The notes under the pieces are model-generated. The model ran no database searches and was not told the origin of the DNA. It worked only from the letters and a program-made list of their open reading frames with translations. From Stereum hirsutum FP-91666 SS1 (lineage: Eukaryota; Basidiomycota; Agaricomycetes; Russulales; Stereaceae), in the NCBI RefSeq assembly GCF_000264905.1, contig NW_006763152.1, forward strand, positions 431,173 to 495,172: a DNA stretch of 64,000 nt, given 5' to 3'. Shown here in pieces: positions 36,366 through 48,601 of this stretch (within the stretch, counting starts at the first letter, position 1; the number at the start of each line of letters is the position of its first letter). A program made the position numbers and the translations under genes.

Positions 36366-38464
36366 TCAATCCACATCCTCTACCGAGCGGTTCCAATCCT
36401 CCTTCGACCTCAGACTAACTTCATCCGGCAAACGTCCCGCGAGCCAAATAGACGCCAGCGAGAGCGCGATCATCAGGATATATACGGCGTTACCACCGAC
36501 GAGGTTACGTTCTATAGACACTGCGAAGAGAGAGGTCGATAGAGTTGGACCGATGGTTCGGACGATGGAGGCTACGGTTTGGGAGAGGCCGTTTGTGGCA
36601 CCAAGGGATTGGGGATTTGGCGACGCTTCGGTGATGAAGATAAAAATGCAACCTATAGAGAGACGGTGAAGGCGATGAGAAAAAGCAGGTATGACCGACA
36701 ACATGTCTACTTCGGGGATCATAAAAAAGGTGTTATGTTGAGATGCGACCCGACATACCATATCCCATATCCATGATCACAAGCAAGCATAGCTGTAACC
36801 CTACTACCGCCCAAACATCCCAACTCATCCCCGTCTCCCGTCTCACCAACCAACTCATAACCGGAAACAGTCCAAAAATGAGCACAAAAACACTCATAGA
36901 CAACCTAAACACTGCTCTCGACCCAAATCTCTCCACAATAGTCCTGAAAAACACAGCCTGAAACAAGCCGTTGACGACTCCGAAGGCACCGATACAGTAC
37001 CCTATGGTGGAGGGAGGGAATCCGAGTCCTCCGAGCGCGACGGGCGTGGAGTAGAAGAGCGGGATGAGTGCGAAGAGGGCTTCGTCGAGGAGGGCGAGGA
37101 AGCCGTAGTTGGTGGCGGAGATCATGACGGCTCGATTGTGGATGAGATCGCGGAGGGAGACGGCCGTGTCGGGATGGATGTTCGGAGTATGTCGATGACG
37201 CGTCGTGGGGGAATTCTGCACGGTGGAATGTGAACTGGGCGGAAGGGCACGTTTGTCCTTGGGCAATGTCTTCCAGTGAATGATGTGAGCTACGATGTCA
37301 CAATACCCGCACGAGATAAGAATGGGGATACCTCTTTCAGAAGGATTGCAGTGGCGACGCAAGAAAGCGCGCTGAATGCCCCAGCCACACCGCATGGCAA
37401 AAAGTAAGGATATTCCTTCCAGAAATCACCTCCGAAAACCTTCGGAAAGCGATCGCTGGGACGGGATAGTACACCACCCATGAAGGTCCTACGATATGTT
37501 CAGTATTGTCGGTCCGTCCCCCTACCAGTGGGTTGTGAAACTATTCGATGTAGACTTACGCAATAGTCGATCCTGAGCTGTGGTGGAACAGACGAAGATG
37601 CAAAGATGAGATGCTGTCCTAACAGAGGTAAATATAATAGAACACGAAAGTGACACGTACGCATAGACTACAGGCATGAGGCTAACAGCCTGGGCGATAT
37701 TCGTCTCATCCGTTAGTTCGGCCGTGACGCTCTTCATGACACCTTTATCGAGTTCAAGGTACCGAAGAGCCACAAAAACAGGAAAAACGCGTACCAATGT
37801 TTCCGTTGAGGGCTCCAGCCAAACAACGGCTACAGTTGAAGCCATATGAGATAAATCAGGTTGCATATCGAGAAATCTAGACATACTCACCTGATAACGA
37901 GTGTCCAGAACGTGCGAGAGAGGCCAAAGCAGATCATCGATATCGTCAGTCCAAATAAGCCCTACGAGTCAATGATCATGCTCAGCGTGGGTCATGAGGC
38001 CACTGGAAATCAATTGAGAACCCACGATCATGAGCACAGGCTTGCGACCGATATGGTCGGAAAGACGACTCCATTGTAGCACAGTGATAGCCTCGACGGC
38101 AAAAAATAAGGAGTCCTATCCATCATGGTATAATCGTCAAATATTTGAGAGATAGACGGACAAAGATACATACAATTATGCCAACGTAGTATCCTACCCT
38201 TTTTTTGTCGCCGTGAGTGATGTCGAGTTCGGATATGAGTTGGTTGATAAATGGAAAGATACATAGCGCTGTTATGGGCTCTGCGAACTGTATCAAAAGG
38301 CATACCCCCAGCTGTAGCTTTGGTAAAGGTGTGTATCTCTCAGAGATGCTACTTTCTTCTGAGATACCGCTAGATCCATCATCTTCTGGTTGGCGGAGAA
38401 GGGGGGTACGCTCGTCGGACTCTAAGGCTCCAGAGGCGATTCCGATTCGTTCCGACGAGGACAT
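36366..38464 (-). CDS. MFS transporter, DHA1/ZIFL-like (copy A)
   Basis: Nine exons fit: 38464-38174, 38115-38026, 37961-37891, 37829-37795, 37742-37661, 37577-37560 (18 nt), 37488-37332, 37269-36759, 36652-36366, about 513 residues. The acidic N-terminus (TPLLRQPEDDG) precedes helix 1 (LQLGVCLLIQFAEPITAL). The MFS signature is visible as RLSDHIGRKPVL, with CLAGALNGN in helix 4-5, ALIPLFYSTPVALGGLGFPP in the second half and SLGATNGLSQTVASIVRTIG near helix 11. This pattern is that of the fungal DHA1 proteins related to zinc-induced facilitators; substrate unknown. The start is the ATG at 38464. All conserved parts are present. Confidence 0.85.
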
Positions 38465-39058
38465 GCGCCACAAGCTTGGGGTAGGTATACAATCGCTAGT
38501 TCCACGTTTTCGGGACTGAGCAGGTTTTCCGACAGTGAGAGTAATGAGATAGCTTGATCTGTGAGCTGAAAACCATACGCGGATTGAGAATTCAGAGGAG
38601 AACGAGAAACGCGAAGCGCCTTAGAAGCGCCACGACAATGTCTTCCGGACGTTGCCGGAAATGCTTTCACCTAGCGAACCACGGGCGCCGTTCTCTTGCA
38701 GTTCTCTGTGCCTTCGATTTTCATCGCCGGTTTGTATGGTCGAGTCGTACAGCGGTACACATCACACTGACATGGGGCACACAGTTTACAGTATCACGAA
38801 GGAGAAGAAAATAAATAGCCAATAAATAGCGGACAATTCCAAATAAGTAATACAAACACATGATTCCACGAGTTACATAAACTGGCCTTGACACGGAACC
38901 TAGCAGAACAAGCTCATAAGAACATATATATATACATATAGCTATGAAGCCTCACATGATCCGTGTATATTATTATGTAGTTTAAATTAGTAAAATACGG
39001 GTTGTGGATTCAGATAGATAGCATGTGGCGAGTAGCTACTAGTTGTGATTCATGCCAA
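38465..39058. other. Intergenic, no gene seen
   Basis: 5' flank of MFS copy A and AT-rich 3' flank of the next minus-strand gene. Confidence 0.5.
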
Positions 39059-40519
39059 TCATCCCAAGTGTGGTATGTATCTAGACCAGGTACGAAGCTC
39101 ATAAGCACTGTCAGGCAAAAACCAAAGTGACCGAACACTCTCGACCACCAGAAACATGCGTGCGACAATAGAGAGTAAAAGCGTGAATGAAACTATATGT
39201 GCTCGAATAATACCAATTTTACTGGCGGTGTCCCCTATCGAATTGTGTTTTTCTCGAATCCTTTCAGGCATCGTAAGAACATAAAGTATCTGCATCAACA
39301 CAAAAGCACCAAAAACTATGGTCGATATAGCAGATGCCCGCCAAAATAAGGCTTCCAATACTGTAGGAAAGTATGCGTTTCAAGCAGCGACATGTATTGC
39401 ACCATAGAAGACGGCCAAGACCCCAGTGAGGCCGGCAGCGACCTCATCCTCATGTGCAAACTCATCTCCGCGAGACCATGGGTCCAGAAAAAGGACAGGC
39501 ATGTGTGTCCTGCTTCTACTCGAACCATCCAAAGGTTTATTGTCTTTGACGAACTGTTCTGGCTGCACTTGGATAACAGTAGGGACGGCGACGTCGGAAG
39601 GTTTGTGCCACCAGAGTGCGCATGTGACAACAGCGAACACACCGTGGACGAATGTGTTCAGCTCTAGTAAGCTGATGGGCAGGTTCTGTGTAAGCCGTGC
39701 GATACATTGTGCACAGAACCACAGAATCTGCACGAGGGCCATGACTTTGGATAGGCTGTTTGTTTTACTCTTGTCTAGAATATCGACGACAGAAAGGTTG
39801 GGGATGGAGCCTGGATTGTGCTCCATGAGATGTACGATACCCATCGGAGTGAGTGCTCTGAAGTTGGGGATGGAATGATCGCTAAAATCGACGACGAAAC
39901 CACCGGTGGATGCGTAAAATGCGTGAACGAGTGTCCATGGGTGACGAGAGGTCATCCCGCCCTCAGGTATATTTGGATGAGGCTCGATCTGGGTTATGAC
40001 GTATCAGGCAGGATGAACGGATATGGCTCTGATACTGTACCATTTCGATCGGATGCCATGGTCACACGTCACACACCCCCCATGGCATAAGGTCTGAGTA
40101 TCGTAATAATTTTCTTTCGCTTTTTCGGATTTTCAAAGTCGTGTCACACGAGAAATCTCATGGCATCCGATCGAAATGGTACAGTACATGCATACCTCTA
40201 GGTCAAAACGCCCGCGAGGATGCTTCACGCTCATGAGGCGCTTTGCTTCGGACATCAATGAAGCTGCGACTCGGTACTCCGCAAAGGCCGCGGTGGTCAG
40301 GAATGACGGGGCGAACATTCCAACAAGGACCCACTTCGCCTTCCTGAGTCTCTGGGACCAGGGTGAAAAGTCCTTTTCCGGGACGTCGAGGTGTAGTGCG
40401 CTCAATACGCAAATCAGCAGAGTGGCTACACAACCCGAGAGGATTGAGAACGTCCCACGAAAACTGGGTTCGGGTATCCATCCAACGGGAGTCGTGGCGT
40501 TCGATGGGTTTAGCCACAT
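39059..40519 (-). pseudogene. Multi-pass membrane protein gene with in-frame stop
   Basis: Exon 1 is 40519-40196 (MWLNPSNATTPVGWIPEPSF, with helix FSILSGCVATLLICVLSAL and the WSQRLRKAKWVLVGMFAPSF region). Exon 2 starts at 39961 (MTSRHPWTLVHAFYASTGGF, then DKSKTNSLSKVMALVQILWF, ISLLELNTFVHGVFAV, CALWWHKPSDVAVPT). This is a fungal family of uncharacterised membrane proteins. In exon 2 a TGA at 39382-39380 interrupts the frame after GAIHVAA. The same frame then continues for 106 sense codons with family-like content (NAYFPTVLEALFWRAS ... SRYIPHLG). Removing a small intron around the stop breaks the frame. With readthrough the protein would have 408 residues. It is either a recent nonsense allele or a sequence error. 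Confidence 0.72.
40033..40186. repeat. Perfect 28-bp inverted repeat inside an intron
   Basis: The arms at 40033-40060 and 40159-40186 are exact reverse complements, separated by 98 bp. Both lie inside intron 1 (40195-39962) of the membrane protein gene. The left arm starts TACTGTACCATTTCG. The RNA would form a long stem between the splice sites. Confidence 0.93.
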
Positions 40520-41232
40520 GCTGCGTATAAACGAGGGATAGAGATGGATTATCGAGAGAGGGCCGAGTAATCAAACGAAGTGGAATACCTGACAGGGACG
40601 AGGATGATTGTTAGGTGCGGCTACTTTGTAGTGAAGTACAAGTTAGGGGGTTGGAAGCTCGTTTTGTAGAGCGCACACACAATATTTAGAGACTCCGAGC
40701 TGCCATTAGCTCAGGGCATTCGTTGTGCTCCTTGCTGTCAATAAACTTAAGTGTGCTCCAAGCCATATATTGTCCGATCCTATATATCCAACCCATATTC
40801 TTGCGATCGTTGAGAGGCTCCATATGGGTAACACGAGCGGTAAGTAACGCCTTCAACGCGCGGTGCGCCTCAGACACTTGCGTACATGACATTACGAAGA
40901 AGCTTAATGACAGAGCGGGATAGAAAGTGATGTATTTCGCGACGGTCTACCGCAAAGCCGAAGCCTACAGCAGACGACGACGAACGAGTAATCATCTCTG
41001 TGGAATTACTCCTAGGTCGATGTACCGCCAATGATACAGAACCGCCGCGATAAAGCCGTTCCATAGTTTCCAATGAACTATGTTGTTCGATGCCGAGTGT
41101 AGAGAAAAAGGCCACCCCTACCTACACAGGATCCGGACCTGACGGTGATATATATCATGAGGCTAGATTAAGTTGCACGTTGCTGAACTATAAAAAACAG
41201 TGGAGTCAAATGTTTCCATAGGGTTACAGCAA
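40520..41232. other. Intergenic, no gene recognised
   Basis: 5' flank of the membrane protein gene. Short frames (for example 40870-41115 minus) are not recognisable. Confidence 0.4.
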
Positions 41233-41316
41233 AAGTAACTTGACACAGTCGCTTTTCTCTGCCACAAGTGACTTAAAGTGACTTGTGGCAGAGCCAGAGA
41301 CTGCGTCAAGCTACTT
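41233..41316. repeat. 84-bp imperfect palindrome
   Basis: The inner arms (CTCTGCCACAAGT and ACTTGTGGCAGAG) pair perfectly. The outer arms (AAGTAACTTGACACAGTC and GACTGCGTCAAGCTACTT) pair at 16 of 18 positions. The centre is near 41274. Copies of AAGTNACTT occur inside it and again at about 41345 and 42235-42255. It may be a fold-back MITE remnant or a structured RNA; no gene overlaps it. Confidence 0.7.
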
Positions 41317-43361
41317 AAGTGAGTAAAAGGGACCTACCTACCCAAGTAACTTAATTCTCGCTGGCGATCACTTGAGTATCAAAAACAACAGTTTCCCATG
41401 GCCTGGGCCCATGGGGGGTATTCCTGTGTATCTGCCTTCCTCGGGCCCTTTGAAGTCAGTGCCCACAGGTATCACAAAGATAATACTACAAGTATTATCA
41501 GACTTGTATGAGACGTCAGTTGTGTTATCCAAGTGTTTAACATAGTCTGTCATGAGTGTTCCAGAAATAAAAGCCTCAATTTTCTGTTGTCATACACCGA
41601 ACGTCGGAGTGAGACTTACACCATCGAGTGATGAGGTCACTGTACCTTCGCGGTGATGGGGGCTGAAATTAATGACGGTCCTCATAGGCCATGATCATGT
41701 AGTGATTTCTCGTGAGAGGACCCCATCAAGATGTCACGAGAGAGGTATGCGTATGTTGACGGAAACACAGCCTGAGGCTTCACTAGATGATACGTTTGTG
41801 GCCCAATTTTGTACACAAGTCATCCACTGATGTCAAGAGCGTCATACTTAGTAGAAGCAGTAGTAGACTGCAGCCCAGTATCGGAGTTCTGGATTGACCT
41901 GAGAGCGCACGTTGATAGACAGGGGAAGTCTGGATGCGATGACACTGGTCGCAGAGGTGGAGCATAGAATCAAGACCGAACTCGATCGAAAGGACCGTTA
42001 GTCAGCCACAAAAAAATGCTATGTGTAAATACCAACTGAAAAGTAAAATTGATGCATGATGGACTTGTACATGCACATAGATACCAGCAGAGTGAGGTAA
42101 ATGTAGAGTGTCATGGAGGTGAACGAGATACGGGTGTCGACGACAGAGGAGGATTTACAAGTGGCGCAAGCGAGATCCTCCAAGTGTGGGAAAAGTAAAT
42201 GGGACATTGCGGGCCTCACTTGGCGCGGAAATAAGTGACTGAAAAGTAACTTTATGCGTACTCGTTTCCATAGCCATAGCCATTTAGTGGTGGCATTGAG
42301 GATGCTCGCCCACACCGGAAGACCCAAGCATACATTATGACGAGTTTCACGGAGACTCGACCATTCCGACTCTTCAATTTCCGAGTCTGAATGGCGGGTG
42401 GGATCGATTTGTGCCTGGAGGTGGACGCGGGAATGAGGAAGTCGCATTTTCTGGACACATGCAAGCGCAGCAGAGCGGGACATGGAGAGCAGGGCCTCGT
42501 TGAACCCGCTAAAGACACCCTGGTGCCATCAAGTGGCAGGATGCGAAGAGAGTCCAAGTTCGACTCGTCACCGTCAACAGAAGCTCAAAGAGGGAGCGGC
42601 TACCGGGCCGCGAAGCTATTGCCTAGGGTGTATTTGCAATTCGCTGACGACCGACCTCAGCCTTGACCCGCCTTCGACATATCCTCTTGTCGACAGCCCT
42701 ACACGAGCGACGTAATTCCAGGGCCTTCCTTTGGCCTTCCTCGCACAAAATCCTTCGCGCCCTTTAGCTCACCAACCTCTATCGTTCGGCGCGCATTCCG
42801 AAGGATCGCAAATCCCGCATTACCTTTCTATCGTCGACCCCTTTTGACTTTTCCCTTACCTGTGTCGCTCGTTTATGCGACACAAAGTGAACAATACTAC
42901 GAGAGGCAGGTCTAACTATGACATCGAATGCTTGGTCATGTAGATGATAAGTAGTGCTACAAATATTGTGCGCTATCAAGTCGTGTCGTCCGTGACATAG
43001 CATACAAGAGCGTCTGACGGAGGAGGATGCATGCATTCGACGAGAAAAGGGTCGTGAGGGCGATGAACGGAAGGAATTGGTTTATCGTCTTATTCGCAGA
43101 TGGTACGTGCTGCATACCTGGCAGTTGGTGGCGACCTTGCAGAGTGCGGATGAACGATTACGGGCCATTGCTGGTGGACAACGGTCACGTCGGCAATAGG
43201 CCTGCATACCTTACCTTTCCTCACTTTCTCGCGGTGGTTCAATGGTAAAAATCCATCCTTAAGCACAATATCAGAAACAGAGCTACGTTGTAGACTACTG
43301 CTACAATCTCATGCGATGAGATAGAACCGAAATGCACACTTCTACGTTTTAATACTGCTAC
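41317..43361. other. Two kilobases without a recognised gene
   Basis: A minus-strand frame at 42483-42230 is protein-like in places (MSRSAALACVQKMRLPHSR, SDSEIEESEWSSLRETRH) but lacks a family match and flanking exons. Further AAGTNACTT motifs occur near 42235-42255. The rest shows no coding potential. Confidence 0.35.
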
Positions 43362-45445
43362 TCAACTACCCCCAATCTCCTTCTCCTTGCGACTCACGTC
43401 CTCCGGCAAACATCTTGCCAACCATATTGACGAGAGAGAGAACCCAATCATAAGAAGATAGACAGCATTACCACCCATCAGATTCCGCTCTATCGAGATT
43501 GCGAAGAGAGACGTCGATAGTGTGGGGCCGATGGTTCGGACGATGGAGGCTACTGTTTGAGAGAGTCCATTTGTGGCTCCGAGAGAGTGCGGATTAGGTG
43601 AGGCGGCGGTGATGAACATGAAGATACAGCCTAGATTGAAATGACGAAGTCAGTGAGATTAACGCACACCGAAGATCGTCCCAGCGTGGGATACTAGCTT
43701 TAAGGTTACGGTTGACGCTACAGACGTGAACATACCGTAGCCCATATCCATAATCACAAGCAAGCACAGTTGAAGCGCCACGACAGCCCAAACTTCCCAT
43801 GACATACTCATCTCCCTCCTAACCAGGTAACCAATTACGGGAAATAGCCCGAACAACGGTGCAAAGACGCTCATAGCCATCATGAAAACCATTCTCGAGC
43901 CTAACAGCTTTACGATTTTGTTGAAGAATACCGCTTGGAACAGGCCGTTGAACAGACCAAAGGCACCTATGCAGTACCCAATCGTAGAGGGTGGGAAGCC
44001 AAGGCCGCCGAGTGAGATGGGGGTGGAGTAGAATAGAGGGATCAAGGCGAAGAGGGCGATGTCGAGAAGGGCGAGGGAGCCGTAGTTGCTCACGGAGATG
44101 ATGACGGCTCTGTTTTTAATGAGTTTGCGGAGCGGAGTAGGTTCAGAGACAGATGCGTCTAGTGAATGTGGCGTGGAGGAATTCGCCTCGGTAAGAGCTG
44201 GATGCGATTCGGATGCGCTTTTGGCTTTGGGTAGGGTCTATGCCAAACAGTGAATGGTCAAAATATTGCTCGCAGGCATTCCCAGCCTGAGGTGAGAGGT
44301 GGTTCAACGGACGCACCTCTTGTAAGAGAAGTGCCGTGGCAAGGAAGGACAGTGCGCAAAAAGCAGCCGCCACACCACAAGGAAGAAAGTACGGATATTG
44401 TTTCCAGAACGTACTGCTGAAGGCCTTCGGAAACCTATCGCTAGGACGGGACAATACACCACCCATAAAAGACCTATCATGTTTTGGTACTGGTTGAGTG
44501 CATGTGCCTATCGTGAGAGCAGGCGAAATTCACTCACGCAATAGTGGAACCGGAGCTGTGGCAGAGACGTGATCATGTATGGTACCTTGTCAATACATGC
44601 AGAGCGGGGAGAGAAATGGTGGATCTTACGCAAATACTACAGGCATGAGGCCAAAAGCTTGCGCAATGTTTGTCTCATCCGTCAACTCAGCTGTGAGGCT
44701 CTTCATGACCCCTACATAGTCATAAAGGTCAACCTACGAAAGCGACATTCATAGCATATCACAGTACTCACCAGTATTGCCATTGAGGGCTCCAGCGAGA
44801 CAGCGGCTGTGAGTCACAAAAGATGAATATAACGATTCGAGGCAAGAAGAAGGAACATGAACCTGATAACAAGTGTCCAGAACGTGCGAGATAGACCGAA
44901 GCAGATCATGGAGATAGTCAGTCCAAACAAGCCCTGCGTAATATATCACGCAGTGAGAATTGACAAGACAAAGACACATACGACCGAATGGACACGCACA
45001 ATCAGCAGCACAGGCTTACGACCGATACGATCTGAAAGACGGCTCCACTGCAGAACCGTGATTGCCTCCACAGCAAAGAACAGCGAGTCCTACCAATGAT
45101 AGGCAAAAGGTTAGAGATTCAGAAAGAAATGGCTAAAATATATGCCCTTACAATTATACCAACGTAGTAGCCCACTCGACTCTGATCGCCACGGGTGCTA
45201 TCTAGTTCGGATACGAGCTGGTTGATGAATGGCAAGATACACAGCGCAGTGATGGGCTCCGCAAACTGAATCAAGATACAGACTCCAAGCTGCAGTTTCG
45301 GTAGGGGAGTATACGGTGGAGACACGGATACTGTGCTTTTTGCTGAGGTATAGTTGGCGTCGCCATCATCGTTGTCTCGATGACGGAGGAGAGGGGTATG
45401 TTCGTCTCCTCCGATGCTAGAGGTAGTTCGATCTAGAGAAGTCAT
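43362..45445 (-). CDS. MFS transporter, DHA1/ZIFL-like (copy B)
   Basis: Paralogue of the gene at 36366-38464, on the same strand and with the same intron positions. The start ATG at 45445 gives MTSLDRTTSSIGG, followed by HTPLLRHRDNDDG and LQLGVCILIQFAEPITAL; exon 1 ends at 45152. Later exons encode RLSDRIGRKPVL, the 18-nt exon equivalent (SGSTIA), GGVLSRPSDRFPKAF, ALFALIPLFYSTPISLGG and SLGATNGLSQTVASIVRTIG, ending KEIGGS. Length is about 510 residues. The MFS signature residues are intact. Identity to copy A is high in membrane segments and low in the N-terminus and central loop, so the copies are old enough to differ in substrate or regulation. Exons between 45100 and 44550 were not each resolved. 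Confidence 0.82.
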
Positions 45446-46455
45446 AGCAGAAAGAGACTTCGATACAAACAGCCCTAGCTTTTTAGTGTACCTGCTCAAA
45501 GACTGTTGAAGGCTCGATGGTCGTAGAAGTCTTGACTCGAATAGAGCAAAAAAAAACTTACCCGGCCAACAAAAAGATGAGTCAGTTTCATGGCAGATAA
45601 GATAAGATGTCGCATAGTTAATCTAGCGAAACGAAACGATCCGATAGGCATCATTGTAATACGTCTCCCGCACCATTTAACCACGGCCTAGGGACAGGCA
45701 TATGTTCGAGAAACATAGAGGATAGCTGGAAAATTCAACGTCGTGATGTACGAACAGCGAGGCAAGTCGCAGGAGGAACGAAGATCCTGAAGCGGAAATT
45801 GAGCGCCACCGGCGCGCGTCCCGGTCACACGTGGAAGATGTGGCGCAGTGTGGCCCTCCGACAAATGGTACTTGGTTAGTACAGTATTGTTTGGTCAGGG
45901 TTTCTGGACGGTAAACAAGTATGTCCAATATCTCTCCCATTAACAGTGACACCCTGCAAAATAAATAAATTTAATGAGTACACTGCAACCGCAGCGTCCC
46001 CAAGCTTCAAGGAGTAGAACACATAATGCTCGCCATCCAGCATAACAGGTCGCCGAATCTGTTCGAGCAGTTCACCACGAGCACCGTCAACGTTCCATGT
46101 CATTAGTATGAGTAGTCCCAGCGCCTCAGTATGTAGCCCGTCGCGTCATGTATTATACAACCGTCTGAAAACAGCCCGTCCGGGCAGCAGTCGCAATGAG
46201 TCCCGAGACCTCTCCAGATGGTAGGATATGCCATTATCATAGATAGCTGTGATTCGTTGATCGACATTCAAACTGATGAATATGCTGCGTAAGAATAATA
46301 TCGCTCGTAAATAGTCTCAAGAGAAAGAGGCGGCAGTGTTTGGTAATCGAAGTAATATAAAGGATAGGTAGCATATTCTGGCAAAATGGAAACGAAAATA
46401 CGGAGACGTGAAAGGAAAGAGGATAGGCGTAGTAAACCATGTAAGTGCAACGAAC
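45446..46455. other. Intergenic with one unassigned minus-strand frame
   Basis: A frame from an ATG at 46103 (MTWNVDGARGELLEQIRR, YVFYSLKLGDAAVAVYSLN) looks like a coding exon but stops soon and has no recognised partner exons. The rest shows nothing. Confidence 0.35.
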
Positions 46456-48601
46456 CTAAGGTCGTGAGGTGCAACCGTTAGGGAAAGTACACGGAGGGGT
46501 CTCGAGCGTGCTCTCTCTATTCCCCGAGCCAAGACGGAATACAATCTGCGGTGGATCAAAGTCAGCACTCATTCGAACTTCGAAGAGGGAGGTGAACGCT
46601 GTAACGTGGAAGTGACATGACGGGGAGATACCTACGGTACTACTGTGAGGAGTAAGCCGCTGATCTGCAGTCGTCATCGGCTGGCGGTCCAGTATATCGA
46701 ACGACGATACCGTGGCTTCGTCCCAGTCTTGTCGCTGCCTTTGACGTCCGTTGAGAGTGGACATGAGGGAGTTGAAGTATACTATACACTCGCAGTGAGA
46801 GATGAGCTATTAAGAACATCGACTAGAGTATGGTGGATAAACCGAAAACGCACATTTGCTCAACACGAGATAGCTGCCATAGTACGCCAGACCTTTGACA
46901 GTGATAAACTAGACAAGCATCATTTCAGGTGGAACTTCGACTATTAAGTGGCCAAAAATACGGACGAGGATGAGGATCAGAAAGGCAACAGCACTGGAGA
47001 ACCAGCGTCAGCACTCGAAATGATCTGTATTCGTGCGATGAGGACGTATAGCGTGAAATGTACCTTGTCAGGAGCCCAGTAGAGATGGTGTAGACGATGA
47101 GTACGTTCACAGTCGAGAATGTTCGGTTTCTGCGATGGTATTGAATTGACGAGACGCATTGTGTAAATAAGATATCCACTCACCGCTTGAGTAACGTACA
47201 TCTCTTCCTCCAAAGAAGAAGTGAGAGTATAGCGGCGATTAATAGGTCTGAGATCGCGACTGATATGAGCAATACCCATAAACTGGTCTGTAGAAATAGG
47301 TGATGGAGGAGTCAGCCCGATCATGCTGGAAACTCCATATATTTACCAGTGTAAAACATACGTCGAAATTGTTTGTGTCAAAGCCGTTCATCGCAATGTA
47401 CCTGAGTTACGGAAGAGAAGTCAGTATAACGCTGAACCCCGGATAACATTCGAGCAGATAATGGCGCACTCCACCACGCATAGATCTAAGTCACCTCGAT
47501 CCGTGTTAGAAATGGTCATTGTCTGAGCGTGGAAGGAGTGCGCTCACATAGGGCAGCGACTTCCAAGCGGAAGGAGAGTGAAAAGCTGATTAGAACTAGA
47601 CACAAAAGCAAGATGAAGGAAAGCGATTCACCGAAATTGACTATGATCGGGATGATCTGAACGCAGCACATGATAAGTGATGAGTCCATAGAAAACAGGA
47701 GAAAACTGACTAACGGCAGGAGCAGTGAGGTACCAGTTCTTTTCGCTCACTAGTTATAGAGTAAGTCTCGTTATGTAGATCTTCCTTTGCAGTATCGGGA
47801 CATACAAGCGTGAATCCGAAGACAATAGAATCTTGAGGATGTTAGTATTCGGCCATATCTTTAAGGGTGAAAATTAGACCTACGAGCGAATGATAGTGTC
47901 TGCGAGGCTCTTTCGGGAGGTCAGTGACGAAAGTAGTACTTCGAGAGTCATTGCGCACAGTAAGGAGAACGCTAGACTAATATGAAAGTTAATAGTCAGT
48001 AGTCAGACCAGCGTTTCAGGGTTATCACGTCCACTGACCGTTACAGCCCTGCAAAGGAGCTGTGAGTTTCTGTAGAGATCACGAAGAATGAAGGGAGAGC
48101 GCACCAAGAGAATGTCTCGATCGTAGCAGTGGGAGCTTGACCGGTACTGACTGACATTGAAAGAAGGATTCCTTCAAAGACTGAAAATGCAGATAGGCAT
48201 GACAGCGCTGTCTCCAACAGTCTGCGACAAGAAATTGCATAATCTGTCAATTCACTTTGCATCAAGAACGTTTGAACGAGACGTGCACGCACAGAAGTGC
48301 GGTAACCTGAAAACGGAACGGCATCGTAAGCGTAAACAGGGACAAGAACCGTGCGAGACGGAGAGTAGCGTACCATTCCCCTAAGCAGGAGTCTATCTTT
48401 TGGGAAATCCCTAAAGTAGTTATATGACTGCAGTGCTGTGATTCCATACAACCTACGTTGGGCAACAAATATACAATTCGGCGTGTTTCTGCACCAATAT
48501 GGATATGAAGTGACGTACATTGCAGACAAGTAGCTCCCAACATAGATACAAACAAAGTCAATGTGAAGCAGTTCTTCTCGCTGGCTTCGTAGCGCAACCA
48601 T
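46456..48601 (-). CDS. DUF6534-type seven-helix membrane protein, possibly with a stop
   Basis: Many short exons fit: 48601-48519, 48452-48374, 48306-48293 (14 nt), 48221-48105, 47976-47884, 47831-47806, 47749-47715, 47656-47632, 47595-47548 and others down to 46456. Family motifs appear in order: AMLYGITALQSYNYFRDFPKD, ALLLLETALSCLSAFSV, RIHALSEKNWYLTAP, SLWVLLISVAISDLLIAA, NVLIVYTISTGLLT and YFNSLMSTLNGRQ. This is the layout of basidiomycete DUF6534 proteins, whose function is unknown. Between GHLIVEV and FITVKGLAYYGSY the continuous frame holds a TAG at 46911-46909. Only an unusually short intron would remove it, so this copy may be inactive. Exons between 47500 and 46900 are less certain. 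Confidence 0.62.

Noticed and set aside
39352..39382. Short intron removing the TGA in the membrane-protein gene
   Set aside because: GTCGCT..ACAG would be 31 nt and excising it shifts the downstream frame away from the conserved C-terminus.
48095..48106. Extra 10-nt exon near 48050 in the DUF6534-type gene
   Set aside because: The family-like frame LAFSLLCAMTLE is reached only when this piece is skipped, so it was left out of the model.
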